Below are positions 27,124 through 35,544 of a stretch of 64,000 nucleotides of DNA, piece by piece. The first letter of the stretch is position 1; every line of letters begins with the position of its first letter. The notes beneath the pieces were generated by a model. It was not told where the DNA came from and searched no databases. It was given only the letters and a program-made list of their open reading frames with translations. Made by a program: the position numbers and the translations under genes. The DNA is from Bradyrhizobium sp. in8p8 (GTDB taxonomy: Bacteria > Pseudomonadota > Alphaproteobacteria > Rhizobiales > Xanthobacteraceae): contig NZ_AUGD01000002.1 in NCBI RefSeq assembly GCF_000426845.1, positions 496,001-560,000 of the forward strand, in the 5' to 3' direction.

Positions 27124-28506
27124 TTACGCCGGCGTCAGCTTGGCCACTTCGCCCTTCATGTCGTTCAGCACGCCCGAGATCGCGACGATCAGCTCGTCGA
27201 TCTGGGCCTTGGTCGTGATCAGCGGCGGGCAGATCGCGATGGCATCGAGCATGTTGCGCGAGATCACGCCGCGCTCCTGGAGCATGCGGCTGGCGATGCC
27301 GCCGACGGCACCGGGCGTGCTGGCGGCGCTCTTGCGTCCCTTGTCGAGCACGAGCTCGATCGCTGCGATCATGCCGACGCCGCGGACCTCGCCGACCAGC
27401 GGATGGCTGGTGAGCTCGCGCAAGCGGCCCTGCATGTAGCCGCCGAGCTCGGCTGCGTGGGCGACCAGGCCGCGCTCCTCGATGATCTTGAGGTTTTCGA
27501 GCGCGATCGCCGATCCGACCGGATGGCCGCCCGCGGTGAAGCCGTGGCCGAGCACGCCGATCTTGTTGCTCTCGTCGGCGATCGGCTCGAACATGCGGTC
27601 GTTCATGATGATCGCCGAGAATGGGAAATAGCTGGAGGTGATCTGCTTGGAGACCACCATCGCATCCGGCTTTATCCCATAGGTCTCGCAGCCGAACATC
27701 TTGCCGGTGCGGCCGAAGCCGCAGATCACCTCGTCGGCGACCAGCAGGATGTCGTACTTCTTCAGGACCGCCTGGATCTTGTCCCAATAGGTCGCCGGCG
27801 GCACGATGACGCCGCCCGCCCCCATCACCGGCTCGCCGAAGAAGGCCGCGATCGTATCAGGCCCTTCCTTCTGGATCAGCGCATCGAGCTCTTCCGCCCG
27901 CCGCGTCGCAAACGCCTCCTCGCTCTCGCCGGGCGCACCGTCCTTGTAGAAATGCGGCGAGCCGGTGTGCAGGATGTTGGGCAGCGGCAGGTCGAAGGAG
28001 CGGTGATTGTTCGGCAGGCCCGTGAGGCTGGCCGATGCAATCGTGACGCCGTGATAGGCACGCATGCGGCTGATGATCTTCTTGCGCTGCGGCTGGCCCA
28101 GCGAATTCGAACGATAGGCGATGAGCTTGAGGACGGTGTCGTTGGCCTCCGAGCCGGAGTTGGTGAAGAACACCTTGCTCATCGTGACAGGCGCGATCGC
28201 GACCAGCTTCTCGGCGAGGTCGATCGAGGGCCCGTGCGATTTGGCCGAGAACGTATGGTAGAACGGCAGCGCCTGCATCTGCTTGTACGCAGCCTCGACC
28301 AGCCGCTTCTCGTTGAAGCCGAGCCCGACGCTCCACAGGCCGGCCATCGCTTCGAAATAGCGCTTGCCCGCCGCGTCGAACACATAGGGTCCCTCGCCAC
28401 GCTCGATCACCAGCGGACCAGCCTGCTGATGAGCGCGCGCGTTGGTGTAGGGATGGAGCTGATAGGCCACATCCCGGGCCTCTTGCGAATTGGGCAGCAT
28501 GGACAT
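27124..28506 (-). CDS. Class III omega-aminotransferase
   Basis: A 460-residue PLP enzyme transferring the amino group of an amine or beta/omega-amino acid, usually to pyruvate. Signatures: FEAMAGLWSVGLGFNEKRL, VFFTNSGSEANDTVLKL (phosphate-binding), LLVADEVICGFGRTGKMFG (cofactor Asp) and AMVVSKQITSSYFP (PLP lysine). These are features of the omega-amino acid:pyruvate / putrescine-type group. The start has GGAT 8 bases upstream of the first ATG. It reads in the same direction as the isochorismatase-like cluster upstream, but 171 bp separate them, so a functional link is possible, not shown. Confidence 0.88.
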   Translation of the reverse strand: MSMLPNSQEARDVAYQLHPYTNARAHQQAGPLVIERGEGPYVFDAAGKRYFEAMAGLWSVGLGFNEKRLVEAAYKQMQALPFYHTFSAKSHGPSIDLAEKLVAIAPVTMSKVFFTNSGSEANDTVLKLIAYRSNSLGQPQRKKIISRMRAYHGVTIASASLTGLPNNHRSFDLPLPNILHTGSPHFYKDGAPGESEEAFATRRAEELDALIQKEGPDTIAAFFGEPVMGAGGVIVPPATYWDKIQAVLKKYDILLVADEVICGFGRTGKMFGCETYGIKPDAMVVSKQITSSYFPFSAIIMNDRMFEPIADESNKIGVLGHGFTAGGHPVGSAIALENLKIIEERGLVAHAAELGGYMQGRLRELTSHPLVGEVRGVGMIAAIELVLDKGRKSAASTPGAVGGIASRMLQERGVISRNMLDAIAICPPLITTKAQIDELIVAISGVLNDMKGEVAKLTPA

Positions 28507-28677
28507 TTGCGCAGATCCTTGAAAGCGTCACCTCGCCGGAGCAGCCGGCGTCATCACTCGATGGCACGCACCTTGGCTATTGCCACAGCGCAAAACTTGC
28601 AACGCTAATTCGTCGGCAGCAGCCGCCCAGCAGCGATGCACAAAGCCGCACACGGCCGGCCCGCGCCGCGGCAGCCC

Positions 28678-28848
28678 TCACGCCGCGCCGTCGTCGTCCC
28701 CACCGTCGGTGGCGGCACCGGCTTCCCTCACCTCCACCAGGGCCATCGAGAGCAAATAGGCCGTCGTACGAAGACCAAGCCTGCGCGCCCTCTCGGCGGC
28801 ACGCGACAGATCGTTCGCCAGCTCCCTGAGTTCGTCTCCCCGTGACAA
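28678..28848 (-). CDS. Small hydrophilic protein (56 aa), unknown
   Basis: Reading from TTG 28848 gives MSRGDELRELANDLSRAAER, then ARRLGLRTTAYLLSMALVEV, then an acidic end (TDGGDDDGAA). Heptad-like Leu/Ala spacing suggests one or two amphipathic helices. It starts 23 bp after the stop of the isochorismatase-like gene on the same strand, so it could be the last gene of that operon. The start is uncertain: GAGGG lies directly against the TTG, too close for a normal ribosome site. Confidence 0.45.
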   Translation of the reverse strand: MSRGDELRELANDLSRAAERARRLGLRTTAYLLSMALVEVREAGAATDGGDDDGAA

Positions 28849-28871
28849 TCCCTCACCCCGTCGGCGGCCAC

Positions 28872-29435
28872 CTAAACCGCAACAGCGCCGCTGGTTCTGA
28901 TCAGTTCGGCGCTGGACTGGACTGTAGCAAAATTCCCGATGACATTCACCACCGCATTCCTGTAGGCGGCTGCATCATCCGTGCCCGGCTGCCGGCAAGC
29001 CACGGCGTCAATGACCACTTGGTAGCGGTGACTGCGGTGAAACCCGTCAACGGCCGTGGCCAGGATGGTCTCGTCCAGCGAGAAGCCGATCAGAACGCAC
29101 CGCATCGCCCGGATACTGGACATATGATCCACGAACCGCGCCGAGCTGTAGGCCGACGGCAGTGGATGCTCGAACGTCATCTCTCCCGGGTGCGGCTTGG
29201 TTTCTGCGATCCAATCGGTCAGCCTGGATGCCGGATTGAACCAAGCCGCCTGTGCGATACGCTTCAGATGCATAACCGGCCACAGATTGCTGCGCCACAG
29301 CATCAGGAGTTCCAGGCAGCGCGCCATTGCCGCATCGCCGTCAAAGATGACATGGCGGCGGCCGGGGGTCAGATATTCGACCTGAAGATCCGCACAGATC
29401 AGGATCGGCGGATCATCATGGATGGACGTCAGCAT
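28872..29435 (-). CDS. Isochorismatase-fold protein lacking the catalytic Cys and Lys
   Basis: A 187-residue member of the isochorismatase/cysteine hydrolase fold (nicotinamidase and isochorismatase relatives). The acidic residue is kept in LICADLQVEYL (D16), but by eye the lysine position falls on H90 (FEHPLPSAYSS) and the nucleophile position in GFSLDETILATAVDGF falls on T123 where active enzymes have Cys. It is thus probably not a normal hydrolase. Isochorismatase itself also lacks the Cys and works on enol ethers, so enzyme activity is not excluded. It lies 25 bp after a GNAT gene in the same operon. Confidence 0.75.
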   Translation of the reverse strand: MLTSIHDDPPILICADLQVEYLTPGRRHVIFDGDAAMARCLELLMLWRSNLWPVMHLKRIAQAAWFNPASRLTDWIAETKPHPGEMTFEHPLPSAYSSARFVDHMSSIRAMRCVLIGFSLDETILATAVDGFHRSHRYQVVIDAVACRQPGTDDAAAYRNAVVNVIGNFATVQSSAELIRTSGAVAV

Positions 29436-29460
29436 TGTGTTGCGCAGAGCTGCACCAGTT

Positions 29461-30081
29461 TCAGCGGTCGGCGAGTGCGAGGTCCCGCAGCGGCGAGGTC
29501 ACCGCCCGCCCCGCCGAGGCATCGAGGACGCCGGGCCGATCCCAATCGCCCTCAGGACGGATGATCACATAGGGATCGCTGTCTAGCGTGATGGCGTCCG
29601 GGCCGGGCTCGATCTCCAGCAACATCTCCGTATAGGAAAAATCCGAGAAGGTGATCTTGCGGTTGTGACCGAGCGGCTTGGCGCCGAAATGGGCCCAGAA
29701 ATCGACCAGCCGGTCCTGCGCCTGGCCATAGATCTTGCGAAAACCCTTGCGCTTCACATAGTCGACACTGGCCTGCACCAGCTTGAACGAAACGCGTGAG
29801 CGGCGGTATTGGTGCCGCACTGCCAGGCGTTCCACCTTGGCGAAATCGCCGAAGAAGCGCACCCGCAGGCAGCCCGCGGGCTCATTGCCGACGAAGCCGA
29901 TGAAATGCGCGGCGACCATGTCGTTACCGTCGAACTCCTCCTCGAAGGGACAATCCTGCTCGGCGAGATAGACCGCCGAGCGGATGGCGGTCACCAGCAT
30001 GAGATCATTTGGATCGCGCGCGAGGCGGATGGTGATCGCGCGGGAACAAGGCTTGGCGACAGGAATCCTAGTACCGTGCAT
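29461..30081 (-). CDS. GNAT-family N-acyltransferase-like protein
   Basis: A 206-residue protein with the GNAT plan: IRLARDPNDLMLVTAIRSAVYLAEQDCPFEEEFDGND, then HFIGFVGNEPAGCLRVRFF, KVERLAVRHQYRRSRVSFKLVQASVDYVKRKGF and an end segment GHNRKITFSDFSYTEMLLEI. The acyl-CoA loop reads YRRSRVS, without the usual Q/R-x-x-G-x-G/A glycines. RSAVYLAEQ with an acidic patch is also reminiscent of LuxI-type synthases, but the LuxI core residues cannot be confirmed. The ATG at 30081 has AAGGAG 8 bases upstream and overlaps the preceding gene by 14 bp. Acyl donor and acceptor unknown. Confidence 0.7.
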   Translation of the reverse strand: MHGTRIPVAKPCSRAITIRLARDPNDLMLVTAIRSAVYLAEQDCPFEEEFDGNDMVAAHFIGFVGNEPAGCLRVRFFGDFAKVERLAVRHQYRRSRVSFKLVQASVDYVKRKGFRKIYGQAQDRLVDFWAHFGAKPLGHNRKITFSDFSYTEMLLEIEPGPDAITLDSDPYVIIRPEGDWDRPGVLDASAGRAVTSPLRDLALADR

Positions 30082-30685
30082 CTGCAAAGCTCCTTGATTG
30101 GATCATCGCGCCCGGCATGCGCATCGGCTGCCGATGCCAGGGACGCTCGTAACACCACAGGTCGGGTTGAAAGCTCGGAACGGGCGCAAAGCCTGTCGCC
30201 CTCATGATGTCGCGTCCGGCCACCGTTGAGGGCTGCGCATAGCAATCCGCGCCGCGAAACCTTATCTGCCTGAGATGAGCCGCGGCCTTGCCGAGACCGG
30301 CGATGCCGCGCCCCGTGGCGGCGATCGCCCAGATGTAGATAGCAGCGACGTCCTCGTTCGCCGACGCGAGATAACGCGTCTCCGGCGCGGTGAGGCAGAT
30401 CTCGTCGAGCAGCAGCGCATCGTGGCCGCGGTCATTGAGAAACAAGAAGGCCATGCCGCCGACGAGCTTGCCTTTCCGGCTGAACGTCAAAATGCTTTGA
30501 GGATCGAGAGTGAAGTATCGCGCAAGCTCCACCGTTCCGATCTGCACGCCCGGCACCAGCCGGCGCGCCATTTCCGAAAGTGTCGCAATTTCGGAAAATT
30601 GCGCACAGCGAACGTCGACATCCGGGCTCAGCGGCAAGGCATCGAAATCATGCCTTGCGGCAAACGAGCCCCTTTCCATACTCAT
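30068..30685 (-). CDS. GNAT-like protein of unknown function
   Basis: A 205-residue protein with a probable GNAT fold: VRCAQFSEIATLSEMARRLVP, LVGGMAFLFLNDRG, GRGIAGLGKAAAHLRQIRFRG and the end pattern AGRDIMRATGFAPVPSF (GF turn). The equivalents of the acyl-CoA glycines are weak (ATGRGIAGLG may serve). It is the first gene of the leftward operon, overlaps the next GNAT gene by 14 bp, and faces a LysR gene. I cannot assign a substrate. Confidence 0.6.
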   Translation of the reverse strand: MSMERGSFAARHDFDALPLSPDVDVRCAQFSEIATLSEMARRLVPGVQIGTVELARYFTLDPQSILTFSRKGKLVGGMAFLFLNDRGHDALLLDEICLTAPETRYLASANEDVAAIYIWAIAATGRGIAGLGKAAAHLRQIRFRGADCYAQPSTVAGRDIMRATGFAPVPSFQPDLWCYERPWHRQPMRMPGAMIQSRSFADARY

Positions 30686-30786
30686 ATCACGCCTCTATCG
30701 TTCGAGGCTTTCGTGCCCCGCTATGGCCATGAGCTTAGCGGCTGGGGATCAGGAGTATGCAGCAGTTATTGCACCGGGGTGCTGCG

Positions 30787-31797
30787 ATGATGCAGCACCG
30801 TGAAGAAGCCCTGGATGCGTCCTGGGACGATTTGAAGCTGTTTTTAGCGTGCGCAAAATATAAAAGTTTTCGCAATGCGGCCGAAGAGCTCGGCCTCACC
30901 TCCACGACCCTGATGCGCCGCATCGACCGGCTGGAAGAGAGCATCGGGTGCAAGCTGTTCCTGCGCGACCAGAGCGGACTCACGCTCAGCGATGAAGGCA
31001 CCGCGATGATCGCCGACGTTGCACATATGGAGCGTCATGCCTTCAACGTCTTCCGCCGCGCCTCGCGATCGTCGAGCGACACGTCAGGCACCGTGCGCGT
31101 CGCTGTGACGGAAGGCCCCGGCAATTTCTGGATCCTGCCACGACTGATCGATTTCCAGAAGACCTACCGCAAGATCACGGTCGATCTGCGTTGCGCGATG
31201 GAGCAGGCCGACGTCGCGCGGCTTGAATCGGACATTGCCATCCAGCTCGAACCGCCGACCAATCCCGACCTGATCGTTGCCAAGCTCGGCCGCCTGCACA
31301 TCTATCCTTTCGTCTCCAAGGAGTACCAGAACCTCTACGGCGTCCCGGCGACGCTCGCTGAGCTGAAGAACCATCGCATCATCAAGCAGAGCGCGCCGCA
31401 GGTCGACGACGGCGCCTATGCTCGCGTGCTCGGATTGAACTCGCTCGAGGGCATCGTCGGGATCAAGACCAATTCGTCGGTCGGCGTGCTCTACGCCGTC
31501 GAGCGCGGCGCCGGCATCGGCTTCCTGCCGACCGTGTCGATCGCGCTCGGCGCGCCGCTCGTGGCCGTCGATCTCGGCGTCAGCCACCACGCCGATCTGT
31601 GGCTGACCTATCACAAGGAGTTCCGCAGCTCCGAACGTCACAAGATCGTAGTCGACTGGCTGAAGAAGATCTTCGATGCCAGGACCTATCCCTGCTTCCG
31701 CGACGAGTTCATCCATCCGGACGCGCTGGTGCCGATGATGACGGCTGCGCGCGAAGGGTTTGGTTTGGCAGGCTATGTTGCGGCGACGCCGACCTGA
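30787..31797 (+). CDS. LysR-family transcriptional regulator
   Basis: A 336-residue regulator. The N-terminal winged helix reads DDLKLFLACAKYKSFRNAAEELGLTSTTLMRRIDRLEESIG; the effector domain begins near GTVRVAVTEGPGNFWILPRL. I start it at ATG 30787; an in-frame ATG at 30790 and upstream start codons exist. It is divergent from the twin-GNAT operon across about 101 bp, the usual layout of a LysR regulator and its target. The C-terminal 30 residues extend past the common LysR end. Confidence 0.88.
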   Translation: MMQHREEALDASWDDLKLFLACAKYKSFRNAAEELGLTSTTLMRRIDRLEESIGCKLFLRDQSGLTLSDEGTAMIADVAHMERHAFNVFRRASRSSSDTSGTVRVAVTEGPGNFWILPRLIDFQKTYRKITVDLRCAMEQADVARLESDIAIQLEPPTNPDLIVAKLGRLHIYPFVSKEYQNLYGVPATLAELKNHRIIKQSAPQVDDGAYARVLGLNSLEGIVGIKTNSSVGVLYAVERGAGIGFLPTVSIALGAPLVAVDLGVSHHADLWLTYHKEFRSSERHKIVVDWLKKIFDARTYPCFRDEFIHPDALVPMMTAAREGFGLAGYVAATPT

Positions 31798-31815
31798 ACG
31801 CAGGCGAGCGTCGGC

Positions 31816-32973
31816 TCACCATTTGTATTCGAAGCCGGCCGTGCCCTGATGCGAGGTCAGTTCGTTGCGGAACTTGCCGTCGTAATTGACGTAAAGCCGT
31901 GCCACGTTGGTCAGGCTGAGCGAGGCCGAGGCACCGGCATCCATGCCGTAGCGGCTCTCGCCGATGCCGGGGACAATGATGCTCTGGGCGCCCAGGCTGA
32001 CCTGAACCGACCCCAGATCCTGGTAAAAATTGTCGACGAACTTGCCGTAGGCCGAAAGGTCCAGAACCTTCTGCTCAATGATGAAATAGCGGCCGACCTC
32101 CGCCCCGATCATCACACGCGCGCGAGAGAGCGCCGTTGAGCCGACGTTGAGCGGGGCGAGGCCGCCGGCCTCCTGAAACGCGGCGCTCGTGGCGCGCACA
32201 TATTCGAGCGCGCCCTTGGGCACGATGCGCATCTGGTCCTTGGTCCAGTAATAGCTGATCTCGGTCAGCGCGCCGTCAACGGCGGCGCGATAGCCCGCGG
32301 TCGCAAGGCCGAGGCCGGTGTCGCGGGAGGAATGAACCTTGCCGAAGCCGTGCACCACGGCAAAGGCCCAAGTCCAGGGGCCCTTGTCGGCCGAGCCGCT
32401 GAAGCCGAGCTGGGTCAGGTCGAGCGTTGCGGATTGCAACGCCAGCGGCACATCGATGTCGGTGTGGCTCTGGTCGATCGAAAAGCCGATGTTGACGCCC
32501 GGCGCAAGCCGCGCGCCGAAACCGGCGACGCCGCCAACGGTCTTGCGCTTGTCGCCGACGAAGTCACCTTGCGCATCCGTCCGGACAGAGATTCCGTAGC
32601 CCTCGAACCAGGTGCGGTAGCGCGGATCTTCCGTGCTCGCGGACGCGCCGCCGCCGCCGGGATTGGTGCGAAACGCGCGGTTGATACCGCCTGAAGCCTG
32701 GTTGCCGAGCCGCTCCAGGAACCCCGAGCCGAGGTTGAGCGCGCTGTTGCCGGCCGACTGATCGTAATTCGTCGACATCGGCGACGGGATCGGGGTCGGT
32801 GACGGCGTGGGCGTCGGGGTCGGGGTGGGCGTTGGGCTTTGCGCGAAGCTCGGGGTCGCTGCCGCCATCATCACGACCACCGCGAACGCCATTGCGATCG
32901 CAGCCACGATCCGGGGAACGCGGACCAGCCCGATCGTCTGCCGTGTCCCGGAGAGCTGCGCGGCGCAGCGCAT
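31816..32973 (-). CDS. Autotransporter-type outer-membrane beta-barrel protein with a Pro-Thr linker
   Basis: A 385-residue outer-membrane protein. A signal peptide (IVAAIAMAFAVVVMMAAATPSFAQ) is followed by a Ser/Thr-Pro dipeptide repeat at residues 46-65 and a short segment. A barrel of about 280 residues follows with alternating strands (RTWFEGYGISVRTD; VGGVAGFGARLAPGVNIGFS) ending in GTAGFEYKW, the terminal aromatic needed for BAM assembly. It has almost no passenger domain, so it is barrel plus linker. Adhesion or simple porin-like roles are open. Confidence 0.75.
   Translation of the reverse strand: MRCAAQLSGTRQTIGLVRVPRIVAAIAMAFAVVVMMAAATPSFAQSPTPTPTPTPTPSPTPIPSPMSTNYDQSAGNSALNLGSGFLERLGNQASGGINRAFRTNPGGGGASASTEDPRYRTWFEGYGISVRTDAQGDFVGDKRKTVGGVAGFGARLAPGVNIGFSIDQSHTDIDVPLALQSATLDLTQLGFSGSADKGPWTWAFAVVHGFGKVHSSRDTGLGLATAGYRAAVDGALTEISYYWTKDQMRIVPKGALEYVRATSAAFQEAGGLAPLNVGSTALSRARVMIGAEVGRYFIIEQKVLDLSAYGKFVDNFYQDLGSVQVSLGAQSIIVPGIGESRYGMDAGASASLSLTNVARLYVNYDGKFRNELTSHQGTAGFEYKW
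32779..32838. repeat. Hexanucleotide-rich tract coding for the Pro-Thr linker
   Basis: The stretch is made of GGCGTC / GGGGTC / GGCGTG-like hexamers (as read on the plus strand), encoding alternating Thr-Pro and Ser-Pro. Such tracts change length by slipped-strand mispairing in units of six, so the linker could vary between strains without a frameshift. Confidence 0.6.
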
Positions 32974-33351
32974 GACGATGAATCCCGAAGCAAAGTGGCG
33001 GCGCGCGAATACAACACGAACCCGCGGCGCGAGCGGCGATTTGTGCCGAACTACCCGGGAGCGTCAATCGGTCGAAGCGCTGCGACAGGGCCTATTGCCT
33101 TCGATTGTGGTTCCGCTGCCACAGGTCGTAAATTGCAGACGAACAGGCCCGCATCGGCCTTGAAATCCGCGCGCAGCTTGCTCGCGCGCGATTTTCATGT
33201 TGCAATGCTGGACACAATCGGAATTGGCCGCTGCGCTGTGCGTTTCGCGACGTTGAGACTCAAGACTCGAACAGACTTCCGGAAGCCCGCTTGTGGCGTG
33301 GCACGCGAAAAGCGGCCGCGTCTTTTTTGTATCTAGTGGAGGAGACTAGCG
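32974..33351. promoter_or_regulatory. 378-bp upstream region of the cold-shock gene
   Basis: No gene is convincing here. It must contain the promoter and probably a long 5' leader of the cold-shock gene. A run of T (33322-33328) precedes the ribosome-site hairpin. Long leaders are common for cspA-type genes and often sense temperature, but no cold-box can be shown by eye. Confidence 0.4.
33333..33349 (+). promoter_or_regulatory. Hairpin presenting the cold-shock gene Shine-Dalgarno in its loop
   Basis: CTAGT (33333-33337) and ACTAG (33345-33349) are exact inverted arms around GGAGGAG, the ribosome site, ending 2 bases before the ATG. The site is thus in a 7-nt loop, an arrangement that could stabilise or expose it. 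Confidence 0.5.
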
Positions 33352-33558
33352 ATGCCGCAAAAGGGCACCGTCAAATGGTTCAACCCGACCAAGGGCTATG
33401 GGTTCATCAAGCCGAACGGCGGCGACAAGGATGTGTTCGTCCACATCTCCGCCGTCGAGCGTGCCGGACTCTCCACCCTCAACGAGAACCAGGTGGTTGA
33501 ATTCGACCTCGTGGAGAACCGCGGCAAATCATCCGCGGAGAACCTCAAGGTCTCCTGA
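33352..33558 (+). CDS. cspA: Cold-shock domain protein
   Basis: A 68-residue single-stranded nucleic-acid-binding OB-fold protein. RNP1 is KGYGFIKP and RNP2 is VFVHIS, after the typical start KGTVKWFNPTKG. It acts as an RNA chaperone. Bradyrhizobia have several paralogues, so the cspA symbol is by family only. It is monocistronic: an intrinsic terminator follows within 33 bp. Confidence 0.93.
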   Translation: MPQKGTVKWFNPTKGYGFIKPNGGDKDVFVHISAVERAGLSTLNENQVVEFDLVENRGKSSAENLKVS

Positions 33559-33590
33559 TGTCGCGCAGCGCGCGGGAAATCATGACGTTG

Positions 33591-33613
33591 CCCCCGGCTT
33601 TGCCGGGGGATTT
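33591..33613. terminator. Intrinsic terminator after the cold-shock gene
   Basis: A perfect 8-bp GC stem, CCCCCGGC (33591-33598) with GCCGGGGG (33602-33609), loop TTT, followed by ATTTTGTT. The following purN gene reads toward it, so it may serve both directions. Confidence 0.88.
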
Positions 33614-33646
33614 TGTTCTTGGAGGCACCCAGACGCGGAGGGCGCT

Positions 33647-34315
33647 TCAGCTCACCACCGGCGCAATCAGAAAATTCTCCGACGCCGCGCTGCCCGCCGT
33701 CTTGCACACATCGCCCTCGATCCGGACCTTGCCGCTCGCGAGCAGCCGCAGCGCTTCGGGATAGATGCGGTGCTCGACCTCGAGGATGCGTTCCGACAGC
33801 GTATCCCCGGTGTCGTGATCGCCGACGGGAACCGCGCCCTGCATCACGATCGGGCCGGCATCGGTCTCGGGGATCACGAAATGCACAGTCGCGCCGGACA
33901 ACTTCACACCGGCGCGCAAGGCCTGGCCGTGCGGGTCGAGGCCGGGGAAGGACGGCAGCAGCGAGGGGTGGATGTTGAGCATGCGCCCGTACCAGGCCTT
34001 GGTGAACTCGGCGGTGAACAGGCGCATGAAGCCGCCAAGACAAATCAGCTCGATGCCGTGCCGATCGAGGGCTGCCTGCAGCACTTTCTCGAATCCGGCG
34101 CGGTCCTTGCCGAACGGCTTGCTCTCGATCACCTCAGTCTTCACGCCGCTCGCCCGGGCCCGTTCGAGCCCGGGCGCATCGGCCTTGTTCGAGATGACGA
34201 GCGATATCTCCGCCGGAAAATCCGCAGCGGCGGCGGCCCTGATCAGCGCAGCCATGTTGGAGCCGCGCCCGGAGATCAGGATGGCGACCCGGCGCTTCAT
34301 CACAGCGCCCGTCAT
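33647..34315 (-). CDS. purN: Phosphoribosylglycinamide formyltransferase
   Basis: A 222-residue enzyme formylating GAR with 10-formyl-THF in purine synthesis. Motifs: RVAILISGRGSNMAALIRA (phosphate loop), the LGGFMRL strand, NIHPSLLPSFPGLDPH (catalytic Asn and His) and GATVHFV...TDAGPI (catalytic Asp). The ATG at 34315 overlaps the purM stop (TAATG), so the two are coupled; ATG 34300 is an alternative start. Confidence 0.95.
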   Translation of the reverse strand: MTGAVMKRRVAILISGRGSNMAALIRAAAAADFPAEISLVISNKADAPGLERARASGVKTEVIESKPFGKDRAGFEKVLQAALDRHGIELICLGGFMRLFTAEFTKAWYGRMLNIHPSLLPSFPGLDPHGQALRAGVKLSGATVHFVIPETDAGPIVMQGAVPVGDHDTGDTLSERILEVEHRIYPEALRLLASGKVRIEGDVCKTAGSAASENFLIAPVVS

Positions 34316-35388
34316 TACAGCGCCAGATCGAGGTGGCCGTTATAGACGACCCGATGCTCGCCCTCGGCCGGGATCACGGTGCCGAGCTGCGCCACCGTCT
34401 CACCGGCGTCGGTGAAGACCTCGACGACCTGGTCGACCCTATCGGGCTCGACGATCGCGATCATGCCGATCCCGCAATTGAAGGTGCGCAGCATTTCCAG
34501 CTCGGCAATGCCCGCCTGCCCGGCCAGCCATTTGAACACCGGCAGCACCGGCAGGCGCGCGAGGTCTATGCCGACGCCGAGGTGCTTCGGCAGCACGCGC
34601 GGAATGTTGTCGGTGAAGCCGCCGCCGGTGATGTGGGCGAGCCCCTTCACCGCGCCGGTCTCGCGGATCGCGCGCAGGCAGGACTTGACGTAGAGCTTCG
34701 TCGGCGTCAGCAGCGCGCCGCCGAGCGTCATCACGGGCGCGAACGGCGCCTGCGCCGCGAAGCTGAGACCGGATTGCTCGACGATCTTGCGCACCAGTGA
34801 GAAGCCATTGGAATGCACGCCCGACGAGGCGAGCCCGATCACGGCATCGCCGGCCGCGATATCCTTGCGCGGCAGCAGCGTGCCGCGCTCTGCAGCGCCG
34901 ACGGCAAAGCCGCCGAGGTCGTAGTCGCCATCCTTGTAGAGGCCCGGCATCTCGGCCGTCTCGCCGCCGATCAGGGCACAGCCGGATTCGCGGCATCCCT
35001 CCGCGACACCAGCGACGATCGCGGCAGCGGCCTCGGGGTCGAGCTTGCCGCAGGCGAAATAATCCAGGAAAAACAGCGGCTCGGCACCTTGCACGACGAG
35101 GTCATTGACGCTCATGGCAACGAGATCGACGCCGATGCCGCCGTGCAGCCCGGTCTCGATCGCGATCTTGACCTTGGTGCCGACCCCATCGGTAGCGGCG
35201 ACAAGGACCGGATCCTTGAAGCCTGCCGCCTTCAGGTCGAACAGGCCGCCGAAGCCGCCGATCTCGGCGTCCGCGCCCGGCCGCGCGGTGGCGCGCACCA
35301 TCGGCTTGATCAGGTCGACCAGGCGGTTGCCCGCGTCGATATCGACGCCTGAATCGGCGTAAGTGAGCCCGTTTTTGCGGTCGGTCAT
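34315..35388 (-). CDS. purM: Phosphoribosylformylglycinamidine cyclo-ligase
   Basis: A 357-residue AIR synthetase: it uses ATP to close the imidazole ring of FGAM. Signatures: [63 protein letters not shown] and [19 protein letters not shown] 35388 ([15 protein letters not shown]) is the family start; the frame extends 18 codons further. Transcribed leftward into purN. Confidence 0.96.
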   Translation of the reverse strand: MTDRKNGLTYADSGVDIDAGNRLVDLIKPMVRATARPGADAEIGGFGGLFDLKAAGFKDPVLVAATDGVGTKVKIAIETGLHGGIGVDLVAMSVNDLVVQGAEPLFFLDYFACGKLDPEAAAAIVAGVAEGCRESGCALIGGETAEMPGLYKDGDYDLGGFAVGAAERGTLLPRKDIAAGDAVIGLASSGVHSNGFSLVRKIVEQSGLSFAAQAPFAPVMTLGGALLTPTKLYVKSCLRAIRETGAVKGLAHITGGGFTDNIPRVLPKHLGVGIDLARLPVLPVFKWLAGQAGIAELEMLRTFNCGIGMIAIVEPDRVDQVVEVFTDAGETVAQLGTVIPAEGEHRVVYNGHLDLAL

Positions 35389-35544
35389 GCCCGATTTCCA
35401 GTGGGTTTGCGGCTGGTTACGTCGAATTCCGGGGACGCGCAATGGCTCGCATGGCGCCCCGCTCTATACTATGTAGATATCAACCGGTTCAGCCTCCCAA
35501 GGGGGGCGGATTCGAGGTCAAGCCGGGGCCGGGAAAGCGCTTTC

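Noticed and set aside
29461..30081. Calling the first GNAT-like gene a LuxI-type synthase
   Set aside because: The resemblance is confined to a short stretch; no LuxR gene is adjacent and the core residues cannot be confirmed.
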